Of a stretch of DNA of 17,664 nt, positions 1 through 8,153 are shown one piece after another. The stretch lies in contig UQJF01000058.1 in NCBI GenBank assembly GCA_900541315.1, forward strand, positions 1 through 17,664, written 5' to 3'. Position numbers and translations under genes: made by a program. Source of the stretch: an uncultured Clostridium sp. (GTDB taxonomy: Bacteria > Bacillota > Clostridia > Lachnospirales > Lachnospiraceae). The notes beneath the pieces are model-generated. The model had not been told where the DNA came from. It did no database searches and saw only the letters and a list, made by a program, of their open reading frames with translations. Numbering within the stretch: position 1 is the first letter of the stretch; every line of letters begins with the position of its first letter.

Positions 1-50
1 GATCTACACGCGTAAGATCGTCGGCAGCGTCAGATGTGTATAAGAGACAG
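1..50. other. Illumina Nextera i5-side adapter (artefact)
   Basis: This is not genomic DNA. Positions 1-9 match the end of the P5 primer. Positions 10-17 (GCGTAAGA) are an 8-base i5 index, which from memory is S517/N517. Positions 18-31 are the read 1 linker TCGTCGGCAGCGTC. Positions 32-50 are the 19-base Tn5 mosaic end AGATGTGTATAAGAGACAG. Genomic sequence begins at 51. The adapter is open in the reading frame of the permease fragment that follows, so automatic gene callers would extend that protein into it (ending in VYKRQ). Confidence 0.98.
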
Positions 51-206
51 ATTATTTATTATCTGGTACTTCAGGTAGTCATCTGGCTGGGAATTGATAC
101 CGATCTGTTAAAGCTGCTGTCAGCGGCAGTTGTAGCTATTTTCCTTGCAATCCCAACATGGAAGGCACGTTATTTTTCAATGGGTTCCAAAGGAGGTAAA
201 GCCTGA
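51..206 (+). CDS. ABC transporter permease, C-terminal fragment
   Basis: This is the last 51 codons of a membrane permease; the 5' part is missing because the contig ends here. The fragment has a hydrophobic helix (IIYYLVLQVVIWLG), a short loop with IDTDLLKLLSA, a second helix (AAVVAIFLAIP), and then a basic cytoplasmic tail (TWKARYF...KGGKA). This is the typical C-terminus of the permease in the ABC family annotated as a putative tryptophan/tyrosine or unknown-substrate importer (COG4120-like). The stop TGA at 204-206 overlaps the ATG of the following ATPase by one base, so the two genes are translationally coupled. The substrate cannot be told from this fragment. A periplasmic-type binding lipoprotein gene is expected further upstream, outside the contig (inference). 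Confidence 0.8.
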   Translation: MIYYLVLQVVIWLGIDTDLLKLLSAAVVAIFLAIPTWKARYFSMGSKGGKA

Positions 207-1003
207 TGCTTCAGATCAAACATGTATCAAAAACCTTTAATAAAGGCACAGTGAACGAAAAACAGGCGTTAAGGGATTTAAACCTTACGCTGAAAGAGGG
301 AGATTTTGTTACGATCATTGGTGGTAATGGTGCCGGCAAATCCACTATGTTAAATGCCATTGCAGGGGTATGGCCGGTAGATGAAGGACAGATCATCATT
401 GATGATAAAGATGTAACAAAGCTTCCGGAATACAAAAGGGCTGCTTTTTTAGGACGTGTGTTCCAGGATCCTATGAATGGAACTGCAGCTACTATGGGAA
501 TCGAGGAAAATCTGGCTCTGGCTTTAAGAAGAGGAAATCTTCGTACCTTAAAACCAGGTATCAATAATAATGAAAGAAAGCTTTACAGAGATCTGCTCTT
601 AAGACTGGGGCTGGGACTGGAAGACCGTCTGACGTCTAAAGTAGGACTTCTTTCCGGCGGACAAAGACAGGCGCTGACACTGCTGATGTCTACTTTGAAG
701 CGCCCGAAGCTGCTTTTGTTAGATGAGCATACAGCAGCCCTTGATCCAAAAACAGCAAGAAAAGTCCTGGAACTGACAGAAGAGATGGTAAATGAACAGC
801 ATCTGACCGCCTTAATGGTCACTCATAACATGAAAGATGCCATTCAGATCGGCAATCGCCTGATCATGATGAACAGTGGCCATGTTATTTATGATGTGGA
901 AGGCGAGGAGAAAAAGAAACTGACAGTAGAAGATCTGCTGGCAAAATTCTCCGAAGCAAGCGGTGAAGAATTCTCTAATGACCGTATGATGCTGGCAAAA
1001 TAG
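206..1003 (+). CDS. ABC transporter ATP-binding protein (amino-acid / tryptophan-tyrosine-type importer family)
   Basis: This 265-residue ATPase energises the importer whose permease ends just upstream. All nucleotide-binding motifs are present: Walker A GGNGAGKST (39-47), Q-loop Q87, signature LSGGQ (149-153), Walker B LLLLDE (169-174) with catalytic E174, D-loop ALD (178-180) and switch H207. The run DEHTAALDPKTA after Walker B and the FLGRVFQDPMNGTA segment are typical of the COG1101 family, which pairs with a COG4120 permease and a COG2984 binding protein. The start ATG overlaps the permease stop (TGATG), with AGGAGG at 191-196. Family members are called tryptophan/tyrosine transporters on limited evidence, so the substrate remains open. 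The gene is complete, of normal length, and last in its operon, because a strong terminator follows. Confidence 0.92.
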   Translation: MLQIKHVSKTFNKGTVNEKQALRDLNLTLKEGDFVTIIGGNGAGKSTMLNAIAGVWPVDEGQIIIDDKDVTKLPEYKRAAFLGRVFQDPMNGTAATMGIEENLALALRRGNLRTLKPGINNNERKLYRDLLLRLGLGLEDRLTSKVGLLSGGQRQALTLLMSTLKRPKLLLLDEHTAALDPKTARKVLELTEEMVNEQHLTALMVTHNMKDAIQIGNRLIMMNSGHVIYDVEGEEKKKLTVEDLLAKFSEASGEEFSNDRMMLAK

Positions 1004-1022
1004 AAAATGCAAATATGTTTTG

Positions 1023-1078
1023 TTGCCCGAGGGGGATGTATACATATGGTATATAGCCTTTTCGGGCAATATTTTTGT
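1023..1078 (+). terminator. Rho-independent terminator after the ABC operon
   Basis: The outer stem TTGCCCGA (1023-1030) pairs with TCGGGCAA (1062-1069). It continues inward through G-U and G-C pairs and, after one A-G mismatch, through TGTATAC with GTATATA to a 5-base loop (1044-1048). A T-rich tract follows (1071-1075, with more T-runs to about 1087). Confidence 0.85.
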
Positions 1079-1103
1079 AATATTTTTTAATATATTTAAT
1101 AGT

Positions 1104-1138
1104 TTGTTCATTTTTTGATAGAGATTTTATGTTATACT
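1104..1138 (+). promoter_or_regulatory. Probable promoter of the SH3b-NlpC/P60 gene
   Basis: An extended -10 element reads TG (1130-1131), T, then TATACT (1133-1138). The expected -35 position (about 1110-1115) is only a T-rich stretch; TTGTTC at 1104-1109 is too far upstream. Extended -10 promoters tolerate weak -35 elements. This implies a leader of roughly 85 bases before the ATG at 1232. I recognised no known riboswitch in that leader. Confidence 0.5.
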
Positions 1139-1231
1139 CATACATAAAGTGCGCATAGGATGCTGTGGTTGCAGAGAAACGGTCAGGTGCGTATCTATAG
1201 CTGGATCTAGAAACGACAGGAGAAATAAGCA

Positions 1232-2896
1232 ATGAGTGAAAATAAGGACTATATATCTCGTTTGAACAAGGCGAGAAGGAACCGAAATCAGAAATGGGAT
1301 CCCAGATATATTCTGATGGCTCTGGCAGCAGTGGTACTGATCGGGATCATTGTGCTGGCAGTGATAAATGTAAAGTCAGCAGTATCAGGTCGGGTTGCCC
1401 GTGGCGGCAGTGAAAACGTGATTGACGAGCCGGGAACCGGACTGGAATCAGCCAGTGCTTCTAATGCTGCAAGAGAAGAGGAAGAAAAAGCAAAAGAAGA
1501 GCAGGAGATACAGGATGCTGTTGATGCGTATCAGAATCTGGGTATTGTCCAGGTTTCCGGTTATGTAAATATCCGTGAAACCCCGGATATGAAGGGAAAT
1601 ATCATAGGAAAGATCTCCGGAGACGGTGCCTGCGAAGTACTTGGAGAAGAAGGCGAGTGGAGTCATATTACCTCCGGCGGCATTGAAGGCTATATCAGCA
1701 GCCAGTATCTGGTAACAGGAGATGAGGCAAAAGAACTGGCAAAGGGGCTTGTAAAGAAACGTGCCATTATCATGACGGAAAATGATAATCTGAACATTCG
1801 GAGTGAAGCTAGTACAGATGCACAGATCGTAGGTCAGGCACTTCCGGCAGAGCGTTATGAGGCGCTTTCAGAAGAAGATGGCTGGATCCAGATAAACGGC
1901 GGTTATATTTCAGCTGATTATTGTGAAGTAAAATATGCCTTAAATGAGGGACGTAAACTGGATCTGAAGGCACAGGCTATTAATCAGTATGATAATCTGG
2001 TCATCTTTAAAAAGAGCGGTTATATGAATGTGCGCAGTACACCGGAAAATAAAGGTGATGATAATGTAATTGGTAAGCTGACCAGTAAGGCGGCCGGTGA
2101 TATTATTGAGACTGTAGATGGCTGGTATAAGATCAAATCCGGTACAGTAACCGGCTATATTGCAGCTGATCCGGAACTGATCGCAACGGGCCAGGAAGCA
2201 AAAGACCTGGCAATGCAGAATGCCGCACAGATGGCGATCATCACAACAGATGTGTTAAATGTCCGTGTAGAGCCAAATACAGATTCCAAGATCTGGACAC
2301 AGATCGTCAAAGATGAACGTTACCCGGTAGTAGACCAGCAGGATGGCTGGGTACAGATCGACCTGGGTTCTGTAGATGCAGAGGATGGCAGTCAGGATGG
2401 AGATGAAAAAGCATATATCTCTACCCGTGACAATAACGTAGAAGTCCGTTATGCCTTAAACGAAGCCATCAAGTTCACCCCTGCAAAGGACAATGGCTCC
2501 GGTTCTGAGAACGGCAGTTCAGGCTCTAAACAGTCCCGTCGTTCACAGCTTGTAAATTATGCCCTGCAGTTTGTAGGAAACCGCTATGTATGGGGCGGTA
2601 CCAGCCTTACAAATGGTGTGGACTGTTCTGGCTTTACTATGAGAGTCATGGAGAAATTCGGCGTATCACTGCCTCATTATTCCGGCTCCCAGGTCCAGAT
2701 GGGTAAGAAAGTCAGCTCAGCTAATATGCAGCCTGGAGACCTGATCTTCTACGCAGGCAGCAACGGAAAGGTAAACCACGTAGCTATTTATATTGGAAAT
2801 GGCCGCATCGTACATGCAGCCAGCCGCAGAAGTGGTATTAAGACCTCTACCTGGAATTACCGTACACCGGTAGCTATCAGAAGTATGCTGGATTAA
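1232..2896 (+). CDS. Membrane-anchored SH3b (x4) - NlpC/P60 peptidoglycan endopeptidase
   Basis: This 554-residue wall hydrolase is predicted to cut peptide stems of peptidoglycan outside the cell. A basic cytoplasmic tail (1-26) and one membrane helix (about 27-47) act as an uncleaved anchor. An E/K-rich, probably coiled linker (82-96) follows. Four bacterial SH3 repeats then lie at about 103-160, 177-235, 257-312 and 334-408, followed by a Gly/Ser linker (420-437) and the NlpC/P60 domain (438-554). The catalytic residues are visible: C465 in DCSGF, H516 in NHVAIYIG and H528 in IVHAA. The four SH3 domains form two related pairs (see findings). The start is ATG 1232 with AGGAGA at 1218-1223. 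The gene is monocistronic between two terminators. Family members are typically gamma-D-Glu-mDAP endopeptidases; the exact bond cut here is inferred from the family. Confidence 0.93.
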   Translation: MSENKDYISRLNKARRNRNQKWDPRYILMALAAVVLIGIIVLAVINVKSAVSGRVARGGSENVIDEPGTGLESASASNAAREEEEKAKEEQEIQDAVDAYQNLGIVQVSGYVNIRETPDMKGNIIGKISGDGACEVLGEEGEWSHITSGGIEGYISSQYLVTGDEAKELAKGLVKKRAIIMTENDNLNIRSEASTDAQIVGQALPAERYEALSEEDGWIQINGGYISADYCEVKYALNEGRKLDLKAQAINQYDNLVIFKKSGYMNVRSTPENKGDDNVIGKLTSKAAGDIIETVDGWYKIKSGTVTGYIAADPELIATGQEAKDLAMQNAAQMAIITTDVLNVRVEPNTDSKIWTQIVKDERYPVVDQQDGWVQIDLGSVDAEDGSQDGDEKAYISTRDNNVEVRYALNEAIKFTPAKDNGSGSENGSSGSKQSRRSQLVNYALQFVGNRYVWGGTSLTNGVDCSGFTMRVMEKFGVSLPHYSGSQVQMGKKVSSANMQPGDLIFYAGSNGKVNHVAIYIGNGRIVHAASRRSGIKTSTWNYRTPVAIRSMLD

Positions 2897-2915
2897 TAAA
2901 TAAAATAAAAACAGG

Positions 2916-2968
2916 AAAGACTGTCCTTATGTAACTGGAATACAGATACAGAAAGGATGGTCTTTTTT
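2916..2968 (+). terminator. Rho-independent terminator that contains the next gene's ribosome site
   Basis: AAAGACTGTCCTT (2916-2928) pairs along 13 bases, with two G-U wobbles, with AAGGATGGTCTTT (2953-2965). A 24-base loop separates the arms and a T-run ends at 2968. The 3' arm carries AAAGGA (2952-2957), the only ribosome site available to the ATG at 2969, and the T-run abuts that start codon. Confidence 0.8.
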
Positions 2969-3727
2969 ATGGGTAAAAATCAGAAGGGTAAAAAAGAAGA
3001 AAAATGGTCGGATAAAGCAGGATCTTTGTCACAGGAGCGAAAGATCCGGGAAAAAGAGATTGAAGAGAAAGGAGATATTCATCTCAAAAACTGGGGACAG
3101 ATGACTTTGGAAGGAAATGAAGGAAAACGGCGTATCCACCTGCTTTCGATTATTGGGGAAGTAGAAGGCCATGAAAATGCTTCCGGAAATGCCAAAACCA
3201 CCAAATATGACCATGTGCTTCCCATGCTGGCACAGATCGAAGATGATGCGCAGATAGAAGGGATGCTGGTTCTTTTAAACACATCAGGCGGTGATGTGGA
3301 TGCCGGCCTTGCTATTGCAGAGATGATCGCATCTATGAGCATTCCGGTAGTATCACTGGTGTTGGGAGGCAGCCATTCTATTGGTGTTCCCCTGGCAGTG
3401 GCATCGGATCATTCTTTTATCGTTCCCTCAGGCACCATGATGGTACACCCAGTGCGTATGAGCGGTATGGTCATTGGCACAGCCCAGACTTATGAATATT
3501 TTGAGATGATACAGGACCGTATTTTAAATTTTGTATCCACTCATGCAAATATTGCTTATGACCAGTTAAGGGCGCTGATGCACAATACAAAAATGCTTGC
3601 AAGAGACCTGGGAACGGTACTGGTGGGCCAGGAAGCAGTAGATGTGGGACTTATTGATGAGGTTGGAGGCATCAGGGAAGCGCTAAAGAAGTTATATGAA
3701 ATGATTGATGAAAAACAGGGGTTTTAA
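2969..3727 (+). CDS. tepA: ClpP-fold serine protease, TepA-like
   Basis: This protein of 252 residues belongs to the ClpP/crotonase-fold protease branch called translocation-enhancing protein TepA in Bacillus. A Lys/Glu-rich, hydrophilic N-terminus (about 1-45) precedes the fold. The core shows the strand-and-turn LNTSGGDVDAGLAIAEMI. The likely nucleophile is Ser137, within GGSHSIG. His160 is in MMVHPVR, and Asp213 in ARDLG is the probable third member; the GLIDEVGG tail is typical of the family. There is no signal peptide, so a cytoplasmic site is expected. An in-frame ATG at 2957 lies inside the terminator stem and has no usable ribosome site, so ATG 2969 is preferred (AAAGGA at 2952-2957, 11-base spacing). 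In Bacillus subtilis, tepA (ymfB) lies close to spoIIIE, and here ftsK/spoIIIE is two genes downstream, which supports the assignment. Substrates are not known from sequence. Confidence 0.85.
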   Translation: MGKNQKGKKEEKWSDKAGSLSQERKIREKEIEEKGDIHLKNWGQMTLEGNEGKRRIHLLSIIGEVEGHENASGNAKTTKYDHVLPMLAQIEDDAQIEGMLVLLNTSGGDVDAGLAIAEMIASMSIPVVSLVLGGSHSIGVPLAVASDHSFIVPSGTMMVHPVRMSGMVIGTAQTYEYFEMIQDRILNFVSTHANIAYDQLRALMHNTKMLARDLGTVLVGQEAVDVGLIDEVGGIREALKKLYEMIDEKQGF

Positions 3728-3755
3728 TTTTTGCTAGGTCAGTGTAAACTATAAA
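3728..3755 (+). promoter_or_regulatory. Possible weak promoter before the dipeptidase gene
   Basis: TATAAA at 3750-3755 could be a -10 element. The only -35 candidate at suitable distance is the T-rich TTTTTG at 3728-3733 (16-base spacer). Read-through from the upstream protease gene is equally possible, since I see no terminator between them. A small GCCTG/CAGGC hairpin lies between this site and the start codon. Confidence 0.3.
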
Positions 3756-3815
3756 AAGAGAATGATCAGCCTGTAAGCATATATCATATAGGAATCAGGC
3801 GAAGGGGAGGATACA

Positions 3816-4766
3816 ATGAAAATTTTTGATCTACACTGTGATACCATTGAAGCATTAAAAAACAATAATGAGACTTTTGACAACAGCATCACCCAGTTTA
3901 CTATGAAGGACCAGGAGAAACTGGATAAAGCAGTGCAGTTTCTTGCAGTATGGGTGCCGGATCATTTAAGAGGCCAGGAAGCAGTAGATTTTATCAACGG
4001 ATATTATGAATATATGAAAGAGGCTGTGGGAAAAATCGCAGACAAGGCGGCTCTGGTAGAAGATATGTCTGATCTGGACACTATTTTAAATGAAAGAAAA
4101 TGGGCATTTATCCGTTCTATTGAAAGTGGGGCTGCACTTGGGGGAAAACTGGAAAATGTAGATCATTTTGCAAAACTGAATTTTAAGATGATGACATTGA
4201 CCTGGAATGGGATCAATGAGTTAGGAAGCGGTTCCCAGTCTGAAATGGGGCTTACTGACTTTGGAAAAGCAGTAGTACGCCGGATGGAGGAAGTAGGAAT
4301 GATCGTGGATTGTTCCCATTTAAATGATGCAGGTTTTGAGGATCTGTTAAATTGCTCTGCAAAGCCTTTTGTTGCATCTCATTCTAATTTAAGGGCTTTG
4401 TGCAGCCACAGCCGCAATCTGCGGGATGATCAGTTTAAGGAGATCGTGGCAAGAGGAGGACTTTGCGGTATTAATGTCCATTCTAAGTTCCTTTCAGAAC
4501 CGGACGATCTGGGAGCCGGACAGAAAGAACAGCTACTGCGCCTCATTGACCGTATGCTGGAACTGGGAGGAGAGGATGTGATCGCCTGGGGTATGGACTT
4601 AGACGGTGGTGTGACCTGTGACCCGTCTATTGGAACACCTTACGGAGGGGCAGCTTATGGGGAATACCTGGTAGAACATGGGATCAGCCGTAAGATTGTA
4701 GACAAACTTTCCTTTGATAATGCATACCGGTTTTTTATCAGAGATCAAAAGCGTTGCAATTCTTAA
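3816..4766 (+). CDS. Membrane dipeptidase family metallopeptidase (peptidase M19)
   Basis: This 316-residue binuclear zinc dipeptidase is of the renal-dipeptidase family, which hydrolyses dipeptides, often those with a D-residue at the C-terminal side. The metal-site signatures are in the expected order: H7 and D9 in DLHCDT, bridging E103 in RSIESG, H168 in DCSHLND, H189 in ASHSNLRAL, and the late Asp in the WGMDLDG segment (D261/D263; usually GSDFDG). The CSHSRNLRDDQ run (196-206) is also diagnostic. There is no signal peptide or membrane helix, so despite the family name the enzyme should be cytoplasmic. GGGGAGG (3804-3810) precedes ATG 3816. Its place beside wall-related genes suggests a role in recycling D-amino-acid dipeptides, which is inference. 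The gene is complete and of normal length. Confidence 0.92.
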   Translation: MKIFDLHCDTIEALKNNNETFDNSITQFTMKDQEKLDKAVQFLAVWVPDHLRGQEAVDFINGYYEYMKEAVGKIADKAALVEDMSDLDTILNERKWAFIRSIESGAALGGKLENVDHFAKLNFKMMTLTWNGINELGSGSQSEMGLTDFGKAVVRRMEEVGMIVDCSHLNDAGFEDLLNCSAKPFVASHSNLRALCSHSRNLRDDQFKEIVARGGLCGINVHSKFLSEPDDLGAGQKEQLLRLIDRMLELGGEDVIAWGMDLDGGVTCDPSIGTPYGGAAYGEYLVEHGISRKIVDKLSFDNAYRFFIRDQKRCNS

Positions 4767-4782
4767 GAATTTTTTGTATACT
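4754..4782 (+). promoter_or_regulatory. Promoter of the ftsK-fhs-murE-murF run
   Basis: The -35 TTGCAA (4754-4759) lies inside the end of the dipeptidase gene. It is followed after exactly 17 bases by the -10 TATACT (4777-4782). Transcription should begin near 4789, giving a leader of about 63 bases that contains the LexA-type palindrome. Confidence 0.65.
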
Positions 4783-4803
4783 GTTAATAGTCCATATTTT
4801 CGG

Positions 4804-4817
4804 AGAACATATGTTCT
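4804..4817. promoter_or_regulatory. Probable LexA (SOS) operator
   Basis: AGAACAT-ATGTTCT is a perfect 14-base palindrome. Its inner part, GAACATATGTTC, fits the Gram-positive LexA/DinR core GAAC-N4-GTTC (consensus CGAACRNRYGTTYC) at every position except the outermost base on each side. It lies about 15 bases after the expected transcription start of ftsK and before the ribosome site, where a bound repressor could block elongation. Confidence 0.65.
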
Positions 4818-4851
4818 TTGGATGAGGTATGAAAATAGGAGGCTATGATTT

Positions 4852-7800
4852 GTGGCTGATTCAGTAAAGAAACAACAGGGTAAAACGGGAAAACCTGGAA
4901 GACCAAAGGGAAGTACCACGAAAAAAGAGACAGCAGGAAGCAGCAGGGCAAAAAAACAGAACACGGTATCTGCAGGGAGGAGCAGTTCTTCCAGAAAGGT
5001 ACAGGAACCGGTTTATGAAGAAGATGATATGGGATTTATGAGGGCAGAAGTGATCATTATCTGCTCTTTTGCTGTTGCGATCCTTTTATTTTTAAGTAAC
5101 TTTGGCTTGTGCGGCATTGTAGGTGAGATATTAAAGGGTATGCAGTTAGGACTGTTTGGCATATTAGGTTATCTTTTGCCGCTGCTTATTTTTATAGGGA
5201 CCTGCTTTTATTTATCAAATCAGGGGAATATCCATGCGGCTGTTAAATTAGGAGCAGTGATAGTCGCAGTGCTTACACTGTGCGGCCTGTTTCAGCTGCT
5301 TTTTGGAAAAATGCCTCAGGATGGTCCTGTTACCCAGTTTTATATAGATGGAGCAGCAGGAGGCGCAGGAGGTGGATTAATAGGCGGAGCGTTAGCTTCA
5401 GCACTTATGTTTTTTGTAGGAAGAGCCGGCGCCTATCTTGTATTTTTAGTACTGCTTATTATCTGTATGGTATGTATTACAGGGAAATCCTTTGTGTCTG
5501 CGGTGAAGCGGGGCAGTGACCGGGCATATCGGTATGCAAGAGAAGATATGGACCGGAGAAAAGAGATCCATGCACAGAAAGCTGAAGAACGGAAACTTTT
5601 ACGGGAAGAACAGAGAGTCCGTGGTGTTAATCTGAATGCTACCAGACTTACTGCCATGGAAGAAGGCAGACGTCCTGTTCCGGAAGATGCAGAATATGAT
5701 GAGGAAGCATTTCAGGAAGCATTTGCCGGACAACCTGCTGCAGCAAAGGAACGCCAGCCAGAAGAAAACACTGCAGATGAGACCGGATATGCAGGCATTA
5801 TGGATAATGAGCCAGAAGAAGGTCCGGATGAGCGTATAGAAGAAAAGCCTTCGGCCACCGGCAGAAACAGAGTGGTTTATGAGGAAGAAGAGGAGATCCC
5901 GTCACCGGCAGATGAGTTCAGAGGACGGATCCAGATGCCTTCTGGTTATGATAATCTAAAGGATGAGGCACAGGCTCTGGCAGATGAACTGGAAGCCCAG
6001 TATGAGACCATCCATGTGCCAAAAGACAGAAGAACTTTAGAGGAAATGGAAATCCCGGCTCCGGATCTTTCATCAGGACGGGCGACTGCCTGGGAACAGA
6101 AGGTATCAGCTGTTTCAGGAAAGCCTGTGCCACAGGAAGAACCAGTGCCCAAAGAGCTTTATACAGTACCGGTAGAAGATACGCCATGGGATGAAGACCT
6201 TTCAGAAGAAACAGTCAGTCTTTCTGATATTGAAAGTGAAGATGAGACTGATGAGAAAAAAACTCGCACAATACAAATAGAAGGGCATGAGGAAAAAACT
6301 CAGGATATATATGCAGATATAAAGGCTGATGAAGAAGATGATACGGAAGAAGAATCCCCATGGGATCCTAAATTTGATGACAGTACGGCTCCTGATCCGC
6401 TTATGTCAGCTTCCGGAGCGCTCTATGTTCCGGAAGCGCCAAAACAGGTAGTGACTGCTTCTGGAAAGGTGATCGATGCAGAGACAGATCTGTTAAAGAA
6501 AAAATTAGAAAGCACAAGGGATGCAGAGGCAGCTGCTGCGCCAAAGCCAGATCCATTTATGGCATCCCGGTCTTCTAATGTAAAGACTGCAATTACAGAG
6601 TCAGAAGGCGAGTCAGCAGCGTCTGTTGCCAGGGAGATCTCTAAACAGGAGGTGGAAAAAGAATACATATTCCCGCCTACGGACCTGTTGAAGAAGCCAG
6701 TCCACAACAGCAATGCCTTTTCAGAAAATGAATATAAGGCTACAGCCATTAAGTTGCAGCAGACACTGCATAACTTTGGCGTAGGTGTTACAGTTACAAA
6801 TATCAGCTGCGGCCCTTCCGTTACCCGGTATGAGTTATTGCCGGAACAGGGGGTAAAGGTAAGCAAGATTGTAGGACTTACTGACGATATTAAGTTAAGT
6901 CTTGCAGCAGCGGATATCCGTATTGAGGCGCCTATCCCAGGCAAATCAGCAGTAGGTATCGAGGTGCCAAATAAAGAGAATAATATTGTATATTTAAGAG
7001 AGCTTCTGGATTCTGATTCCTTTAAGAACCATAAATCCCGTCTTGCTTTTGCTGTTGGTAAGGATATTGGCGGACAGGTAGTTGTTACAGATATTGCCAA
7101 GATGCCCCATCTTCTGATCGCAGGTGCTACGGGTTCCGGTAAATCTGTATGTATCAACACCCTGATCATGAGTATTATCTTTAAATCTGATCCAAAGGAT
7201 GTCAAGATGATCATGGTAGACCCGAAGGTAGTAGAATTAAGTGTATACAATGGTATCCCGCATCTGCTCATCCCGGTGGTTACAGACCCGAAGAAGGCTT
7301 CAGGGGCTTTAAACTGGGCGGTTGCAGAAATGACAGACCGTTATAAGAAGTTTGCAGACTGCAATGTAAGAGACTTAAAGGGTTACAATGAAAAAATAGA
7401 TAAGCTGGCGGATATACCAGATGATAAAAAGCCAAAGAAACTGCCTCAGATCGTTATCATCATCGACGAGTTAGCAGACCTTATGATGGTAGCACCAGGT
7501 GAAGTAGAAGATTCTATCTGCCGTCTGGCACAGCTGGCCCGTGCTGCAGGTATCCATCTGGTGATCGCGACACAGAGACCGTCTGTGAATGTTATCACCG
7601 GTCTGATCAAGGCAAACGTTCCGTCACGAATTGCATTTGCTGTTTCTTCCGGTGTTGATTCCCGTACTATTATCGATATGAACGGTGCGGAAAAGCTTCT
7701 TGGAAAGGGAGATATGCTCTTTTATCCGGCAGGTTTCCCGAAACCTCAGCGTGTTCAGGGGGCTTTTGTGTCAGACGAAGAGGTAGGCCGCGTTGTGGAG

Positions 7801-8118
7801 TTTTTAACAGAACAGGGACTGACTGCCCAGTACAGCGAGGATGTGATAAACCGGGTGGCTGCACCTTCTTCTGACGGCGGCAGTTCAGCTGCAGACCAGG
7901 ACGAATATTTTGCCCAGGCTGGTAAATTTATCATAGAAAAGGACAAAGCTTCTATTGGTATGCTCCAGAGAGTCTTTAAGATCGGATTTAACCGTGCGGC
8001 CCGTATTATGGATCAGCTGGCAGAAGCAGGCGTTGTTGGGGAAGAAGAAGGAACCAAGCCAAGAAAAGTGTTAATGAGCCTGGAGCAGTTTGAAGAGCTG
8101 CTTGAACAGGGACGATAA
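4852..8118 (+). CDS. ftsK: DNA translocase FtsK/SpoIIIE
   Basis: This 1088-residue septal DNA pump moves chromosome DNA through the closing septum or sporulation septum. A Lys/Ser-rich start (1-50) precedes four or five membrane helices (about 66-88, 98-122, 130-151 and two in 170-212). A very acidic linker runs to about 620. The motor domain has Walker A GATGSGKS (758-765, K764) and Walker B IVIIIDE (867-873). A C-terminal winged-helix gamma domain follows (about 1020-1088; [25 protein letters not shown]), which in the family reads KOPS/SRS orientation sites. The start is GTG 4852 after AGGAGG (4837-4842); an ATG just upstream is out of frame and stops at once. Bacillus SpoIIIE is about 790 residues, so the extra length here is mostly linker. 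It is the first gene of a run with fhs, murE and murF and lies behind a LexA-type box. Confidence 0.95.
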   Translation: MADSVKKQQGKTGKPGRPKGSTTKKETAGSSRAKKQNTVSAGRSSSSRKVQEPVYEEDDMGFMRAEVIIICSFAVAILLFLSNFGLCGIVGEILKGMQLGLFGILGYLLPLLIFIGTCFYLSNQGNIHAAVKLGAVIVAVLTLCGLFQLLFGKMPQDGPVTQFYIDGAAGGAGGGLIGGALASALMFFVGRAGAYLVFLVLLIICMVCITGKSFVSAVKRGSDRAYRYAREDMDRRKEIHAQKAEERKLLREEQRVRGVNLNATRLTAMEEGRRPVPEDAEYDEEAFQEAFAGQPAAAKERQPEENTADETGYAGIMDNEPEEGPDERIEEKPSATGRNRVVYEEEEEIPSPADEFRGRIQMPSGYDNLKDEAQALADELEAQYETIHVPKDRRTLEEMEIPAPDLSSGRATAWEQKVSAVSGKPVPQEEPVPKELYTVPVEDTPWDEDLSEETVSLSDIESEDETDEKKTRTIQIEGHEEKTQDIYADIKADEEDDTEEESPWDPKFDDSTAPDPLMSASGALYVPEAPKQVVTASGKVIDAETDLLKKKLESTRDAEAAAAPKPDPFMASRSSNVKTAITESEGESAASVAREISKQEVEKEYIFPPTDLLKKPVHNSNAFSENEYKATAIKLQQTLHNFGVGVTVTNISCGPSVTRYELLPEQGVKVSKIVGLTDDIKLSLAAADIRIEAPIPGKSAVGIEVPNKENNIVYLRELLDSDSFKNHKSRLAFAVGKDIGGQVVVTDIAKMPHLLIAGATGSGKSVCINTLIMSIIFKSDPKDVKMIMVDPKVVELSVYNGIPHLLIPVVTDPKKASGALNWAVAEMTDRYKKFADCNVRDLKGYNEKIDKLADIPDDKKPKKLPQIVIIIDELADLMMVAPGEVEDSICRLAQLARAAGIHLVIATQRPSVNVITGLIKANVPSRIAFAVSSGVDSRTIIDMNGAEKLLGKGDMLFYPAGFPKPQRVQGAFVSDEEVGRVVEFLTEQGLTAQYSEDVINRVAAPSSDGGSSAADQDEYFAQAGKFIIEKDKASIGMLQRVFKIGFNRAARIMDQLAEAGVVGEEEGTKPRKVLMSLEQFEELLEQGR

Positions 8119-8153
8119 TACATTTACATTTATTCATCAAGGAGGAAGCACTT

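Noticed and set aside
1139..1231. Riboswitch in the leader of the NlpC/P60 gene (c-di-AMP or c-di-GMP type, which often control wall hydrolases)
   Set aside because: I could not match the conserved cores of the c-di-AMP (ydaO) or c-di-GMP classes, and no convincing multi-stem fold or terminator is present in the leader.
2957..2968. Upstream in-frame ATG (2957) as start of the TepA-like protein
   Set aside because: It lies within the terminator stem and overlaps the only ribosome site; ATG 2969 has a usable spacing.
6423..7271. A 282-codon open frame on the minus strand inside ftsK
   Set aside because: It is antisense to the conserved motor domain and has no recognisable domain; it is a by-product of codon bias in the opposite strand.
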